The position numbers and the translations under genes are program-made. The notes beneath the pieces were generated by a model. That model saw only the letters and a program-made list of their open reading frames with translations, ran no database searches and was not told the origin of the DNA. 27,365 bases of DNA from CAZGTQ01 sp964528575. GTDB lineage: Bacteria > Planctomycetota > UBA1135 > GCA-002686595. Each line of letters begins with the position of its first letter. The first letter of the stretch is position 1. The stretch lies in contig CAZGTQ010000437.1 in NCBI GenBank assembly GCA_964528575.1, positions 1 to 27,365 on the forward strand, read 5' to 3'. Positions 14,096 through 22,678 of the stretch are shown in pieces.

Positions 14096-15337
14096 ATGAA
14101 CCCCTTCGCCGTCGTCATCCTCGCCGCGCTCGTCCTCGAGTACGCGCTCGGCGTCGCGGCCGACCTGCTCAACCTGCGCGCCCTGCGCCCCGACCCGCCG
14201 GCCGAGCTCGCGGACGTCTACGACCGCGACGCCTACCGCCGCTCGCAGGAATACACGCGCGCCCGCACCCGCTTCGGGCTCGTCCCGGCGACGTTCGACC
14301 TGGTCGCGCTGCTCCTGTTCTGGCTCCTCGGCGGCTTCGCGTGGCTCGACGAGAGCGCGCGAGCGCTCGGCCACGGGCCGATCGTCACCGGGCTCCTGTT
14401 CGTCGGCGCGCTCGTCCTCGCGCGCTCGATCGCGCACCTGCCGTTCGCGCTGTACGGGACGTTCGTGATCGAGGAGCGCTTCGGCTTCAACCGCACGACG
14501 CCGGGCACGTTCTGGGCCGACCGCGCGAAGGCGCTCGGGCTCGGCGCGCTGATCGGGGCTCCGCTGCTCGCCGCGATCCTGTGGTTCTTCGAGGCCGCGG
14601 GGCCGCTCGCGTGGCTCTGGTGCTGGAGCGCGACGACGGTCTTCTCGCTCGCGCTCCAGTTCGTCGCGCCGACGTGGCTCATGCCGCTGTTCAACCGCTT
14701 CACGCCGCTCGAGGACGGAGAGCTGCGCGACGCGATCCTCGGCTACGCCCGCAAGGTCGACTTCCCGCTCTCGGGCATCTTCGTCATCGACGGCTCGCGC
14801 CGCTCGACGAAGGCCAACGCGTTCTTCACCGGCTTCGGCCGCACGAAGCGCATCGCGCTGTTCGACACGCTCGTCGAGAAGCACACGACCGACGAGCTCG
14901 TCGGCGTCGTCGCGCACGAGATCGGCCACTACAAGCGCAAGCACATCGTGCAGTCGCTCGCGCTGTCGATCGCACACTCCGGCCTCCTCTTCTGGCTCCT
15001 GTCGGTCTTCCTCACCGAGCAACGCCTCTTCGCCGCGTTCGGCGTCGACGAGCCGTCGACCCACGCGGGCCTCGTGTTCTTCACGCTGCTCTACACGCCG
15101 GTGGAGCTCGTCCTCGGCGTCCTGCTCCAGGCGTTCTCGCGCAAGAACGAGTACGAGGCCGACGCGTACGCCGCCGCGACGACGCGCGCACCCGACCGGC
15201 TCGCCTCCGCGCTGCGCAAGCTCGCGCGCGAGAGCCTCTCGAACCTGACGCCGCACCCGTTCTACGTCTTCCTGCACTACTCGCACCCGCCGCTGCTCGA
15301 GCGCGTGCGGGCGCTGCGCCGCGCGCCGGCGGGCTGA
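14096..15337 (+). CDS. M48-family (Ste24/CAAX prenyl protease 1-like) membrane metalloprotease
   Basis: A 413-residue polytopic membrane protein, the usual length for Ste24-type proteases. The zinc site is clear: 'VVAHEIGHYKRKH' with H274, E275 and H278, and the third ligand E352 in 'NEYEADAYAA'. 'ERFGFNRTTPGTFWAD' (127-142), 'FNRFTPLEDGELR' and 'STKANAFFTGFGRTKRI' are typical of this family. In eukaryotes Ste24 trims prenylated proteins; bacterial homologues are thought to act in quality control or peptide cleavage at the membrane. The ATG at 14096 directly precedes the first membrane helix. The HDAC-like gene follows after 17 bases, so the two may be co-transcribed. Confidence 0.93.
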   Translation: MNPFAVVILAALVLEYALGVAADLLNLRALRPDPPAELADVYDRDAYRRSQEYTRARTRFGLVPATFDLVALLLFWLLGGFAWLDESARALGHGPIVTGLLFVGALVLARSIAHLPFALYGTFVIEERFGFNRTTPGTFWADRAKALGLGALIGAPLLAAILWFFEAAGPLAWLWCWSATTVFSLALQFVAPTWLMPLFNRFTPLEDGELRDAILGYARKVDFPLSGIFVIDGSRRSTKANAFFTGFGRTKRIALFDTLVEKHTTDELVGVVAHEIGHYKRKHIVQSLALSIAHSGLLFWLLSVFLTEQRLFAAFGVDEPSTHAGLVFFTLLYTPVELVLGVLLQAFSRKNEYEADAYAAATTRAPDRLASALRKLARESLSNLTPHPFYVFLHYSHPPLLERVRALRRAPAG

Positions 15338-15354
15338 GCCATCCGAGCGAGCGC

Positions 15355-16281
15355 GTGCGCGTCTTCTACGCCGACCACGTCGTCGTGCCGCTGCCCCCGG
15401 GGCACCGCTTCCCGATGACGAAATACGCCGCGCTGCGGCGCGCGCTCGTCGAGCGCGGCGTGCTGAGCGCGGACGAGCTCTCCCCCGCCGATCCGGCGCC
15501 CCTCGAGGCGATCCTCGCGGTGCACGAGCGCGCGTACGTCGAAGCGTTCCTCGCGGGGTCGCTCGAGCGTCGCGCGGTGTCGCGCATCGGCTTCCCGTGG
15601 TCGCCGGCGCTCGTGCAGCGCTGCCTCGTCAGCACCGGCGGCACGCTCGCCGCGACGCGCGCGGCGCTGGCCGACGGGCTCGCGGGCAACCTCGCCGGCG
15701 GCACGCACCACGCCCACGCCGGCTTCGGCGCGGGCTACTGCGTGTTCAACGACGTCGCGGTCGCGGCGACCGACGCGCTCGCCCGCGGCGCCGTGCGGCG
15801 CGTGCTCGTCTTCGACGTCGACGTGCACCAGGGGGACGGCACGGCGGCGATCTTCGCGGCCGACGAGCGCGTGTTCACGTGCTCGCTGCACGGCGAGCGC
15901 AACTTCCCGCTGCGCAAGGAGACGAGCGACCTCGACGTCGCGCTTCCCGACGGCACCGGCGACGACGCGTACCTCGCGCGCGTCGAGCAAGCGCTGGCGA
16001 CGTCGCTCGAGCGCGCCGATCCCCAGCTCGTCCTCGTCCAGGCCGGCGTCGACGGGCTCGCCGCCGACCGGCTCGGGCGCCTCGCTCTGTCGCACGCGGG
16101 GCTGGCGCGCCGCGACGCGCTGATCCTGGACGCGCTCGCGGCCCGCGGGATCGCGACGGTGCTGACGCTCGGCGGCGGCTACGCCGAGCCGATCGAGGCG
16201 ACGATCGACGCGCACGTCGGCACGTACGTCGCGGCGAAGCGGGCGGAGCGCGTCTTCGCGAGCGCCCCGCTGCGTCCTTGA
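15355..16281 (+). CDS. Histone deacetylase-family zinc hydrolase
   Basis: A 308-residue arginase/deacetylase-fold enzyme of usual bacterial size. The key segments are 'GGTHHAHAGFGAGYCVFND' (115-133) with the catalytic histidines H118 and H119, 'FDVDVHQGDGTA' with zinc ligands D156 and H158, 'QAGVDGLAADRLG' with the third ligand D233, and 'LGGGY' with Y276. All catalytic residues appear intact. Bacterial members act on acetylated proteins, polyamines or small molecules such as acetoin-pathway substrates; which of these applies here cannot be told. The GTG at 15355 is the only start that does not add an unrelated N-terminus; it lies 17 bases after the M48 stop. Confidence 0.92.
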   Translation: MRVFYADHVVVPLPPGHRFPMTKYAALRRALVERGVLSADELSPADPAPLEAILAVHERAYVEAFLAGSLERRAVSRIGFPWSPALVQRCLVSTGGTLAATRAALADGLAGNLAGGTHHAHAGFGAGYCVFNDVAVAATDALARGAVRRVLVFDVDVHQGDGTAAIFAADERVFTCSLHGERNFPLRKETSDLDVALPDGTGDDAYLARVEQALATSLERADPQLVLVQAGVDGLAADRLGRLALSHAGLARRDALILDALAARGIATVLTLGGGYAEPIEATIDAHVGTYVAAKRAERVFASAPLRP

Positions 16282-16331
16282 CCGATCCCCGGGCCCGCGC
16301 GATCCTCTGCGCCCACCCCGAAGCAAGAAAC

Positions 16332-16838
16332 ATGGCGCGCGCGCACCTCGTCGAGCCCGGCAAGATCGTCGGCATCTACTACACGATGAAGGACGAGCAC
16401 GGGAACGTGCTCGACACCAATCGCAAGGGCGGCAAGCCGCTCGCGTTCCTGTGCGGCGCGGGCAACGTGCTGCCGGGGCTCGAGAAGGCGCTCCGCGGCA
16501 AGGAGCGCAACGCGTTCGTCGAGGTGACGGTCGAACCGGCCGAGGCGTACGGCGTCGTGCGCGAGGACCTGATCGAGATCGTGCCCCGCGCGACGTTCTC
16601 GCCCGAGCTGAAGCTCGTCGAGGGCTCCCGCATCCACGGCCGCGACCGCGCGGGCAAGCCGCTCAGCGCGACGATCAAAGCGCTCGACGACGAGACGGTC
16701 ACGCTCGACCGCAACCACCCGATGGCGGGCCGCGCGCTCCACTTCGAGGTCACGATCGCGGGCATCCGCGACCCGAGCCCCGACGAGCGCGCCCGCCGCA
16801 AGCCGAGCGATCCCGGCCACACGATGCGCGGCCGCTGA
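16332..16838 (+). CDS. slyD: SlyD-type FKBP peptidyl-prolyl isomerase
   Basis: A 168-residue protein in the SlyD layout. A split FKBP domain ('VGIYYTMKDEHGNVLDTN', 'GAGNVLPGLEKAL' at 42-54) is interrupted by the insert-in-flap chaperone domain (about 75-125), then closes with 'DRNHPMAGRALHFEVTI' (126-142). SlyD proteins catalyse proline cis-trans isomerisation and act as chaperones in the cytoplasm. The His/Cys-rich nickel-binding tail of E. coli SlyD is absent; the C-terminus is instead short and basic. The ATG at 16332 lies 50 bases after the HDAC-like gene, so it may share that transcript. A 9-bp hairpin lies about 58 bases after its stop. Confidence 0.93.
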   Translation: MARAHLVEPGKIVGIYYTMKDEHGNVLDTNRKGGKPLAFLCGAGNVLPGLEKALRGKERNAFVEVTVEPAEAYGVVREDLIEIVPRATFSPELKLVEGSRIHGRDRAGKPLSATIKALDDETVTLDRNHPMAGRALHFEVTIAGIRDPSPDERARRKPSDPGHTMRGR

Positions 16839-16895
16839 CTCGACGCCGGCCTCGCAGGCGAGCGAGCACGGCGCGAACCGGTCCCCGCGCTGGTC

Positions 16896-16919
16896 GGCCT
16901 GCCGCCGTACCGGCAGGCC
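16896..16919 (+). terminator. Hairpin downstream of slyD
   Basis: GGCCTGCCG (16896-16904) and CGGCAGGCC (16911-16919) form a perfect 9-bp stem with a six-base loop. There is no U-tract, so it is a candidate terminator or mRNA-end structure only. It lies in the 276-base gap between slyD and the first FG-GAP gene; apart from it, nothing else was recognised in that gap. Confidence 0.5.
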
Positions 16920-17114
16920 CTCGCGGGCCCGCCGTTCGCGACGACGAACCTCGTGACGACCGTCTGACAGGGCTGTGCGGGGGCGGCGCCTGCCCGGCGC
17001 ACCGGGACGGCGGCAAGGAACGCGCGGGATCCGCGGGCCGCGTTAGAGTTCAGCCTCCACGACGGTCGCGCCTCCCGCGCGCCGTCCCCGCGCCTCAGGC
17101 CCAGGGAGATTCCG

Positions 17115-19565
17115 ATGCCTCTTGCTCCGCTCGCTCTCGCTGCGCTCGCGCTCCTGGCGGCGGCGGCCCCGGCTCCCGCGCAGACGTCGTCTCTCGCGCA
17201 CGTGCGGCGCATGGTCCCGTTCGTCCCGCCGACGCAAGGCGGCGCGTCCGGAGACGTCGACGGAGACGGGGACGTCGACGTGCTCCTCGCGCTGGAGGCC
17301 GGCGTCGGGCTCCTGCGCAACCGAGGGACGGGGATCTTCGAATTCGAGCCGGACGTCGCTTCCTCCGCGGTGGGGCTCTTGCCCGTGCTGGGGGACGTCG
17401 ACGGGGACGGCGACCTCGACCTGTTGCTGCGGATCGCGGGGCAGTGCCGCGGGTTCCTGAACGACGGAGCGGGCGCGTTCACGCCGCATCCGGCGCCGCC
17501 GGTTCCGTGGCCCGGCTGGCTCCCGGTGCTGGAGGACTTCGACGGGGACGGCGACCTCGACATGTTCTTCGACGGACTCGCCCCGGGCACGCTGTACCTC
17601 AACTCCGGCAGCGGAGCGTTCGTCGAGGCTCCGCTCCCGGGCCTGCCGACGAACGTCCCGCAGTTGTTCGGCGTGGTCGGAGGGGACCTGGACGGCGACG
17701 GCGACGTCGACCTCACCGACGTCGGCACGATCTATCTCAACGACGGCTCCGGCACGTTCGCCCTCGGGCAGTATCCAACGGTCTCGTGGTTGACCAGGGG
17801 CCAGGGGCTCGGGGACGTCGACGGGGACGGGGATCTCGACCTCGTCACCGCCGCCCTCGACGTCGATCGCGTCTACACGAACGACGGGACCGCGGTCTTC
17901 ACCGAGCTCCCGGGAGCGGTGCCGGGCGAAGGCTCGTCGACGCTGCTCGTCCGCGACCTCGACATGGACGGCGATCCGGACGTCCTCGCGGGCTATCCCT
18001 CCGAGCACGTCCCCGAGAACCACGTGTTCTCGAACGGCGGAAGCGGGGTCTTCACCGAGCTCGTCGACGCGGCGCCGGTGGTCTACATGGGGTCCGGGAA
18101 CGCGCTCGGCCATGTCGTCGCGTTGGACGACTTCGACGGCGACGCGGACCCCGACGCCTTCGTGTTCGGACGGGCCGACCTCTATTTGAACGACGGCCAG
18201 GCTCGGTTCGTCGACGTGACCAACGGCTTCGCCGGACCGGTGCCGCCGCACGCGGACGTCGCCGCCGGCGACGTGAACGGCGATGGGCGGACCGACGTCG
18301 TGCACGCGAACCTCTTCCAGGTCGACGTGTTCGTGAACGAGGGCACGAGCGGCCGCGTCGGGACGGACGGCCTGGTCCACGTTCCCGGTGCCATCCCTGC
18401 GGACCTCGCGGGATGGCGCGTCGCCCTGGGCGATCTCGACGGCGACGGGGACGCAGACCTGGCCCTCGGACGGGCGGCGACGCAGGTCCCGCTCCATCTG
18501 CTCGACGGCGACGGCAGCGGCTCCTTCACGGACGCGAGCGCGAATCTGCCGAGCCTGCCCGCGGGCACGACGCGGGACCTCGAGCTCGGCGACGTGGACG
18601 GCGACGGGGACCTCGACGTGTTCGTCGCCGCCTCGGTGCCGCACAACTTGCTCCTCCTGAACGGCGGGAACGGTGTCTTCACGAACGCGAGCGGGCAGGT
18701 CTCGAGCGTCACCGGGCCGGCGTTCGCCGTGGGGCTCGCGGACGTCGACGGCGACGGAGACCTCGACGCGCTGTGGGCGAGGTACAACCTGCAGAGCCAG
18801 CTCTCGCTGAACAACGGCGACGGGAGCTTCGTCGATGCGACCGCGCAGCTCCCGATCGCCGCGGGCGACGACGTCGGGCTCACGCTCGCCGATTTCGACG
18901 GCGACTCGAACCTCGACGTCGTCACGACGACGGTGAGCGCGCCGACGCGCTTCGCGCTGGGCAACGGGGCCGGCGTCTTCACCGACGTGTCGGCCACGCA
19001 CCTGCCCGCCGGCATCCACGTCGGGCACCACGCCGTGGCGGGCGATTTCGACGGCGACGGCAACGTCGACCTCTACGGCTCCGCGGGACGGCTGCTGCGC
19101 AACACGGGCGCGGGCACGTTGGTCGAAGCGGGGGCGCTGATCAGCGACGCCGCGGTGACGAGCGGCGGCGTCGCGGCGGACTTCGACGGCGACGACGACC
19201 TGGACGTGTTCGTGGCGAGCAAGGCGATCGTGCTGGCCAACGTGACGCGCCACGTCGCGGCGCGCGACGTCCCGCGCGTCGGCAAGCCGCTCACGATGCA
19301 GGTGTTCGGTCCGCCGAGCAGCTTGTACGTGCTCGGCGTGTCGGCGGGCAACGTCGCGGTCCCGCTCCCGCCCTACGGCACGCTGGGCATCGACCTCGCG
19401 AGCGCGCAGTTCGTCGGCGGCGTGACGTCGGCGAGCGGCGCCGACGAGCTCGTCGTGCCGATCGCGGCGAACCCGAACCTCGTCGACATGACGCTCTACT
19501 GGCAAGCCCTCGTCGGCGGCCCGCGCTTCACGAACGTCGAGGCGACCACGTTCACGAACCTGTAG
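17115..19565 (+). CDS. Secreted FG-GAP/VCBS repeat protein A
   Basis: An 816-residue exported protein. The signal peptide is residues 1-23 ('ALLAAAAPAPAQ' end). Fourteen acidic repeat cores of the type D-x-D-G-D-G-D-x-D (calcium-binding loops of FG-GAP/VCBS blades) run from about residue 50 to 705. Most repeats are followed by 'LYLNDGSGTFV'-like blade ends. Fourteen is twice seven, so two seven-bladed beta-propellers are a plausible fold. A C-terminal domain of about 95 residues without repeats ends in 'FTNL' and probably has an attachment or sorting role. Such proteins are abundant in Planctomycetota and their ligands are mostly unknown. The ribosome-binding site (GGGA, about eight bases before ATG) is moderate. 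Protein B immediately downstream is a paralogue. Confidence 0.9.
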   Translation: MPLAPLALAALALLAAAAPAPAQTSSLAHVRRMVPFVPPTQGGASGDVDGDGDVDVLLALEAGVGLLRNRGTGIFEFEPDVASSAVGLLPVLGDVDGDGDLDLLLRIAGQCRGFLNDGAGAFTPHPAPPVPWPGWLPVLEDFDGDGDLDMFFDGLAPGTLYLNSGSGAFVEAPLPGLPTNVPQLFGVVGGDLDGDGDVDLTDVGTIYLNDGSGTFALGQYPTVSWLTRGQGLGDVDGDGDLDLVTAALDVDRVYTNDGTAVFTELPGAVPGEGSSTLLVRDLDMDGDPDVLAGYPSEHVPENHVFSNGGSGVFTELVDAAPVVYMGSGNALGHVVALDDFDGDADPDAFVFGRADLYLNDGQARFVDVTNGFAGPVPPHADVAAGDVNGDGRTDVVHANLFQVDVFVNEGTSGRVGTDGLVHVPGAIPADLAGWRVALGDLDGDGDADLALGRAATQVPLHLLDGDGSGSFTDASANLPSLPAGTTRDLELGDVDGDGDLDVFVAASVPHNLLLLNGGNGVFTNASGQVSSVTGPAFAVGLADVDGDGDLDALWARYNLQSQLSLNNGDGSFVDATAQLPIAAGDDVGLTLADFDGDSNLDVVTTTVSAPTRFALGNGAGVFTDVSATHLPAGIHVGHHAVAGDFDGDGNVDLYGSAGRLLRNTGAGTLVEAGALISDAAVTSGGVAADFDGDDDLDVFVASKAIVLANVTRHVAARDVPRVGKPLTMQVFGPPSSLYVLGVSAGNVAVPLPPYGTLGIDLASAQFVGGVTSASGADELVVPIAANPNLVDMTLYWQALVGGPRFTNVEATTFTNL

Positions 19566-19580
19566 GGCACGAACCTGTAG
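19551..19580 (+). repeat. 15-bp tandem duplication across the stop codon of gene A
   Basis: TTCACGAACCTGTAG (19551-19565, the last four codons and the stop) is followed directly by GGCACGAACCTGTAG (19566-19580), 13 of 15 bases identical. The second copy is untranslated. A decayed version of the same duplication follows gene B. Confidence 0.8.
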
Positions 19581-19637
19581 ACTCCTCCCTGCGCGGCGAT
19601 CTCTGCCGCCTGTCCCCCCCCGGCCAGGAGCTTCCCG

Positions 19638-22148
19638 ATGCGTCTCGATCCCCGTGCTCTCGCTGCCCTCGCGCTCCTGACGGCGGCGGCCCCGGCCGTT
19701 GCGCAAGGCTCGCCGCTCGCGGAGCTGCGGCGGATGGTCCCCTACCTCCCCCTGTCGCAGGGCATCGCGACCGGCGACGTCGACGGCGACGGCGACGTCG
19801 ACGCGCTCGTCGCCGTGCCGGACCGCGTGGTGTATCTGCGCAACAGCGGAGGCGGGAGGTTCGAGGCCGCGCCCGGAGGTGTGGGAGCGGTCTTCGGGGT
19901 GCCGCGCTATCCCGCTCTGGCGGACATCGACGGGGACGGCGACCCCGATCTCTTGACGCGGGAAGACGCGCTGTGCCGCTGGTACACGAACGACGGCGCC
20001 GGCGTCTTCGTGCCGCACCCCGCGCCGCCGCTGGCCTGGCCCGCGCTCCATCCGGCGCTCGAGGACTTCGACGCCGATGGCGACGTCGATGTGTTCTTCG
20101 GCGGCGCCAACGGCGGGACGGTGTACGCGAACTCCGGCACCGGCGCGTTCGCCGAGGCTCCCGGCAGCCTGCCGGGCGTCCACACGAACGCGCACCAGAT
20201 CGTCGCCGGAGACCTCGACGGGGACGGCGATCTCGACGCCGTGGCTGCCCGCTACAACCTCGGTGCGCTGCTCTACCTCAACGGCGGCGCGGGCGTGTTC
20301 GCGCTGGGGGCCGAGCCGATTCCCGCGGGCCTGCCCGTCCAGCAGATCGGGCTCGGGGACTTCGACGGGGACGGCGATCTCGACATCGCCGCCGCGATCA
20401 GCCAGCTCGGCGCTGGCGGCATGCTCGACCGCATCTACACGAACGACGGGACCGGCGTCTTCACCGAGGTCCCGGGCTCGATCCAGGCCAGCAGCTCCTC
20501 GACACTGCTCGTGGGCGACCTCGACGCCGACGGCGATCCCGATCTGTTGAACGGCGTCCACTTCGAGTGGTTCGCCGCGAACCGCGTTCTCCTCAACGAC
20601 GGGACCGGGATCCTGACGGAGCTCGTCGGGGCGGCCCCGCCCCTGTACACCGGCACGAAATCGAGCGCGCTCGACACGCTGGTCGCCCTGGACGACGTCG
20701 ACGGCGACGCCGACCTCGACATCCTGATGGCCGTCACCAACGAGCTCTACCTGAACGACGGCCAGGCGCGCTTCGTCGACGTGAGCAGCGGGTTCCTCGG
20801 CAGGACCTGGACGTCCCAGGCCGGGGTCGCGGCCGGCGACGTGAACGGCGACGGGCGGATCGACGCCGTGCACGCGAGCCACTCGCGGGTCGACCTGCTC
20901 CTCAACGACGGCACGAGCGGGCTCGTGGGCGCGCACGGCCTGGTCCCCGCGCCCGGCGCGATCCCCGGAATCGTCAGGGGCTGGCGGGTCGCGCTCGGCG
21001 ATCTCGACGGCGACGGGGACGCGGACCTCGTCATCGGACGGGTGTCGAGCTCGTATCTCGCGCTCGATCTGCTCGCGAACGACGGCAACGGCGTCTTCGC
21101 GCAGGCGAGCGCGAACCTGCCGGTCCTGTCCGCGCCCGACGGGCTCCACACGCGCGACATCGAGCTCGGCGACGTCGACGCCGACGGCGACCTCGACGTG
21201 GTCGTCGCCGCGTCCCTGCCGAGCAACTTCCTGCTCCTGAACGACGGGAGCGGCGTCTTCGCGGACGCGAGCGCGCAGGTCTCGAGCGTGACGGGCCCCG
21301 CTTTCGCGGTGGAGCTCGGCGACGTCGACGGCGACGGCGGTCTCGACGCGGTGTGGGGGCGGTACAACCAGCAGAACCAGCTCTCGCTGGGCGTCGGCGG
21401 CGGCACGTTCGTCGACGCCACGGCGCAGCTCCCGGCCGACACGGACGACACCGAGTCGCTCGCGCTCGCGGACGTCGACGGCGACGGCGACCTCGACCTC
21501 GCCGCGACGACGACGGGAGCGGCGGTCACGCGCCTCGCGCTCAACGACGGCGCCGGCTTCTTCACCGACGTGACCGCGACGCACCTGCCCACCGGCATCG
21601 ACGTCGGCCAGCACGTCGTCTTCGGCGACTACGACGGCGACGGCGACCTCGACCTGTACGGCGCGAAGCGGATGCTGCTCAACACGGGCGCCGGCGCGTT
21701 CGTGGAGACGAGCCATCCGCTGCCGGCCGACCAGCCCGCCACGAGCGGGGCGGTCGCGGCGGACTTCGACGGCGACGACGACCTGGACGTCTTGGTGGCG
21801 GGCAGGGCGCTCCTGCTGACCAACGTGACGAGCGGCGTCGCGGCCCAGGCGACGCCGGGCGTCGGCAAGCCGCTCCCGGTGCAGGTGTTCGGACCGCCGA
21901 GCAGCTTGTACGTGCTCGGCGTGTCGGCGGGCAACGTCGCAATCCCGCTCCCGCCCTACGGCACGCTCGGCATCGACCTCGCGAGCGCGCAGTTCGTGGG
22001 CGGCGTGACGTCCGCGAGCGGCGCCGACGAGCTCGTCCTGCCGATCGCGGCGAACCCGAACCTCGTCGACGTGACGCTGTACTGGCAAGCCCTCGTCGGC
22101 GGCCCGCGCTTCACGAACGTCGAGGCGACCACGTTCACGAACCTGTAG
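19638..22148 (+). CDS. Secreted FG-GAP/VCBS repeat protein B (paralogue of A)
   Basis: An 836-residue exported protein with a signal peptide (residues 1-22, ending 'APAVAQ'). It also has fourteen D-x-D-G-D-G-D-type repeat cores in the same order as protein A, including the unusual eighth core 'GDVNGDGR' in both, so the two genes arose by whole-gene duplication. The body has diverged clearly, but the last 95 residues are almost identical to A. AGGAG lies seven bases before the ATG, and a run of eight C bases (19614-19621) precedes it. The gap to gene A is 72 bases, so the pair may be one transcript. A role in surface binding or adhesion is possible but unproven. Confidence 0.9.
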   Translation: MRLDPRALAALALLTAAAPAVAQGSPLAELRRMVPYLPLSQGIATGDVDGDGDVDALVAVPDRVVYLRNSGGGRFEAAPGGVGAVFGVPRYPALADIDGDGDPDLLTREDALCRWYTNDGAGVFVPHPAPPLAWPALHPALEDFDADGDVDVFFGGANGGTVYANSGTGAFAEAPGSLPGVHTNAHQIVAGDLDGDGDLDAVAARYNLGALLYLNGGAGVFALGAEPIPAGLPVQQIGLGDFDGDGDLDIAAAISQLGAGGMLDRIYTNDGTGVFTEVPGSIQASSSSTLLVGDLDADGDPDLLNGVHFEWFAANRVLLNDGTGILTELVGAAPPLYTGTKSSALDTLVALDDVDGDADLDILMAVTNELYLNDGQARFVDVSSGFLGRTWTSQAGVAAGDVNGDGRIDAVHASHSRVDLLLNDGTSGLVGAHGLVPAPGAIPGIVRGWRVALGDLDGDGDADLVIGRVSSSYLALDLLANDGNGVFAQASANLPVLSAPDGLHTRDIELGDVDADGDLDVVVAASLPSNFLLLNDGSGVFADASAQVSSVTGPAFAVELGDVDGDGGLDAVWGRYNQQNQLSLGVGGGTFVDATAQLPADTDDTESLALADVDGDGDLDLAATTTGAAVTRLALNDGAGFFTDVTATHLPTGIDVGQHVVFGDYDGDGDLDLYGAKRMLLNTGAGAFVETSHPLPADQPATSGAVAADFDGDDDLDVLVAGRALLLTNVTSGVAAQATPGVGKPLPVQVFGPPSSLYVLGVSAGNVAIPLPPYGTLGIDLASAQFVGGVTSASGADELVLPIAANPNLVDVTLYWQALVGGPRFTNVEATTFTNL

Positions 22149-22162
22149 GCACGGACTCGTAG
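22134..22162 (+). repeat. Degenerate duplication across the stop codon of gene B
   Basis: TTCACGAACCTGTAG (22134-22148) is followed by GCACGGACTCGTAG (22149-22162), a shortened and mutated copy of the trailing unit seen after gene A. It shows that the trailing unit was present before the two genes duplicated, or was copied between them. Confidence 0.55.
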
Positions 22163-22171
22163 AGCCCCGGC

Positions 22172-22678
22172 TCACTCCCCCGCCAGCGGGTCCGTCACCT
22201 CGATCAGGAGCTGCTGGAGCCAGCCGTAGACGTGGATGCGCACGACGGCGTCCGCCTGGCGAGCGGGCAGCCGCGCGATGTGCGTGCTCATCTCCCGTTC
22301 GCCGACGCCGTTCGTCTCGGCGATCGTCAGGCGCGCCGCGTTGAGCGCGGCGACCCACGCAGAGACGTTCTTCGGCGGGATGCGCACGCGGCTCGCCGCG
22401 CGCGCCCCGACGTGGACGCCGACGAGGTCGCGCTCGACGATCGCGCGCGAGGAGGCGAGCAGCGCGAACAGGTCGGGGTGCACGAGGCGCTTCCACTCGT
22501 CGTTGCGCTCGTCGTCGTCGGTCGGCACGGGGAACAGCCGCTTGCCGACCCCCTCCGGCGGATCGTCGCGCAGGAGCGACGGCAGATCGAGCAGCGCGGA
22601 CAGGAGCGGCGGCCCGAGGTTCTCGAGATCGACCGCGCCGTCCTTGCGGCGCACCGCGCGCGGCTCCAGCGGGCTCAT
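22172..22678 (-). CDS. DUF2017-family protein
   Basis: A 168-residue soluble protein. It matches the form of DUF2017, a helical family usually encoded directly after clpS in Actinobacteria: an early 'LLDLPSLLRDD' segment, 'LFPVPTDDDERNDEWKRLV' in the middle, and 'VHVGARAASRVRIPPKNVSAWV' followed by a helical end. Function is unknown; linkage to ClpS suggests a part in N-end-rule proteolysis. The ATG at 22678 overlaps the clpS stop by four bases (ATGA). The stop lies 23 bases from the convergent stop of FG-GAP gene B. Family assignment rests on motif memory plus the clpS context. Confidence 0.8.
   Translation of the reverse strand: MSPLEPRAVRRKDGAVDLENLGPPLLSALLDLPSLLRDDPPEGVGKRLFPVPTDDDERNDEWKRLVHPDLFALLASSRAIVERDLVGVHVGARAASRVRIPPKNVSAWVAALNAARLTIAETNGVGEREMSTHIARLPARQADAVVRIHVYGWLQQLLIEVTDPLAGE

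Noticed and set aside
13477..15354. Upstream extension of the HDAC-like protein
   Set aside because: The frame runs through the yciB and M48 genes with low-complexity sequence; the HDAC domain begins right after GTG 15355.
19614..19621. Run of eight C bases before FG-GAP gene B as a phase-variation switch
   Set aside because: It lies outside any coding frame and away from a recognisable promoter; in such G+C-rich DNA a short C run is weak evidence.
17250..22000. Recurrent GACGTCGACGGCGACGG-like sequences considered as a DNA repeat array or CRISPR
   Set aside because: The spacing is irregular, the copies are in frame, and they encode the acidic FG-GAP cores; there are no uniform spacers.
16451..22162. 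A plus-strand frame of about 1900 codons running through slyD and both FG-GAP genes
   Set aside because: It is Arg/Gly-rich low-complexity translation in the wrong frame, crossing three well-supported genes.
17043..22496. A minus-strand reading frame of about 1800 codons opposite both FG-GAP genes
   Set aside because: It mirrors the GAC/GTC-rich repeat codons of the plus-strand genes, has no domain or signal peptide, and is a by-product of high G+C content.
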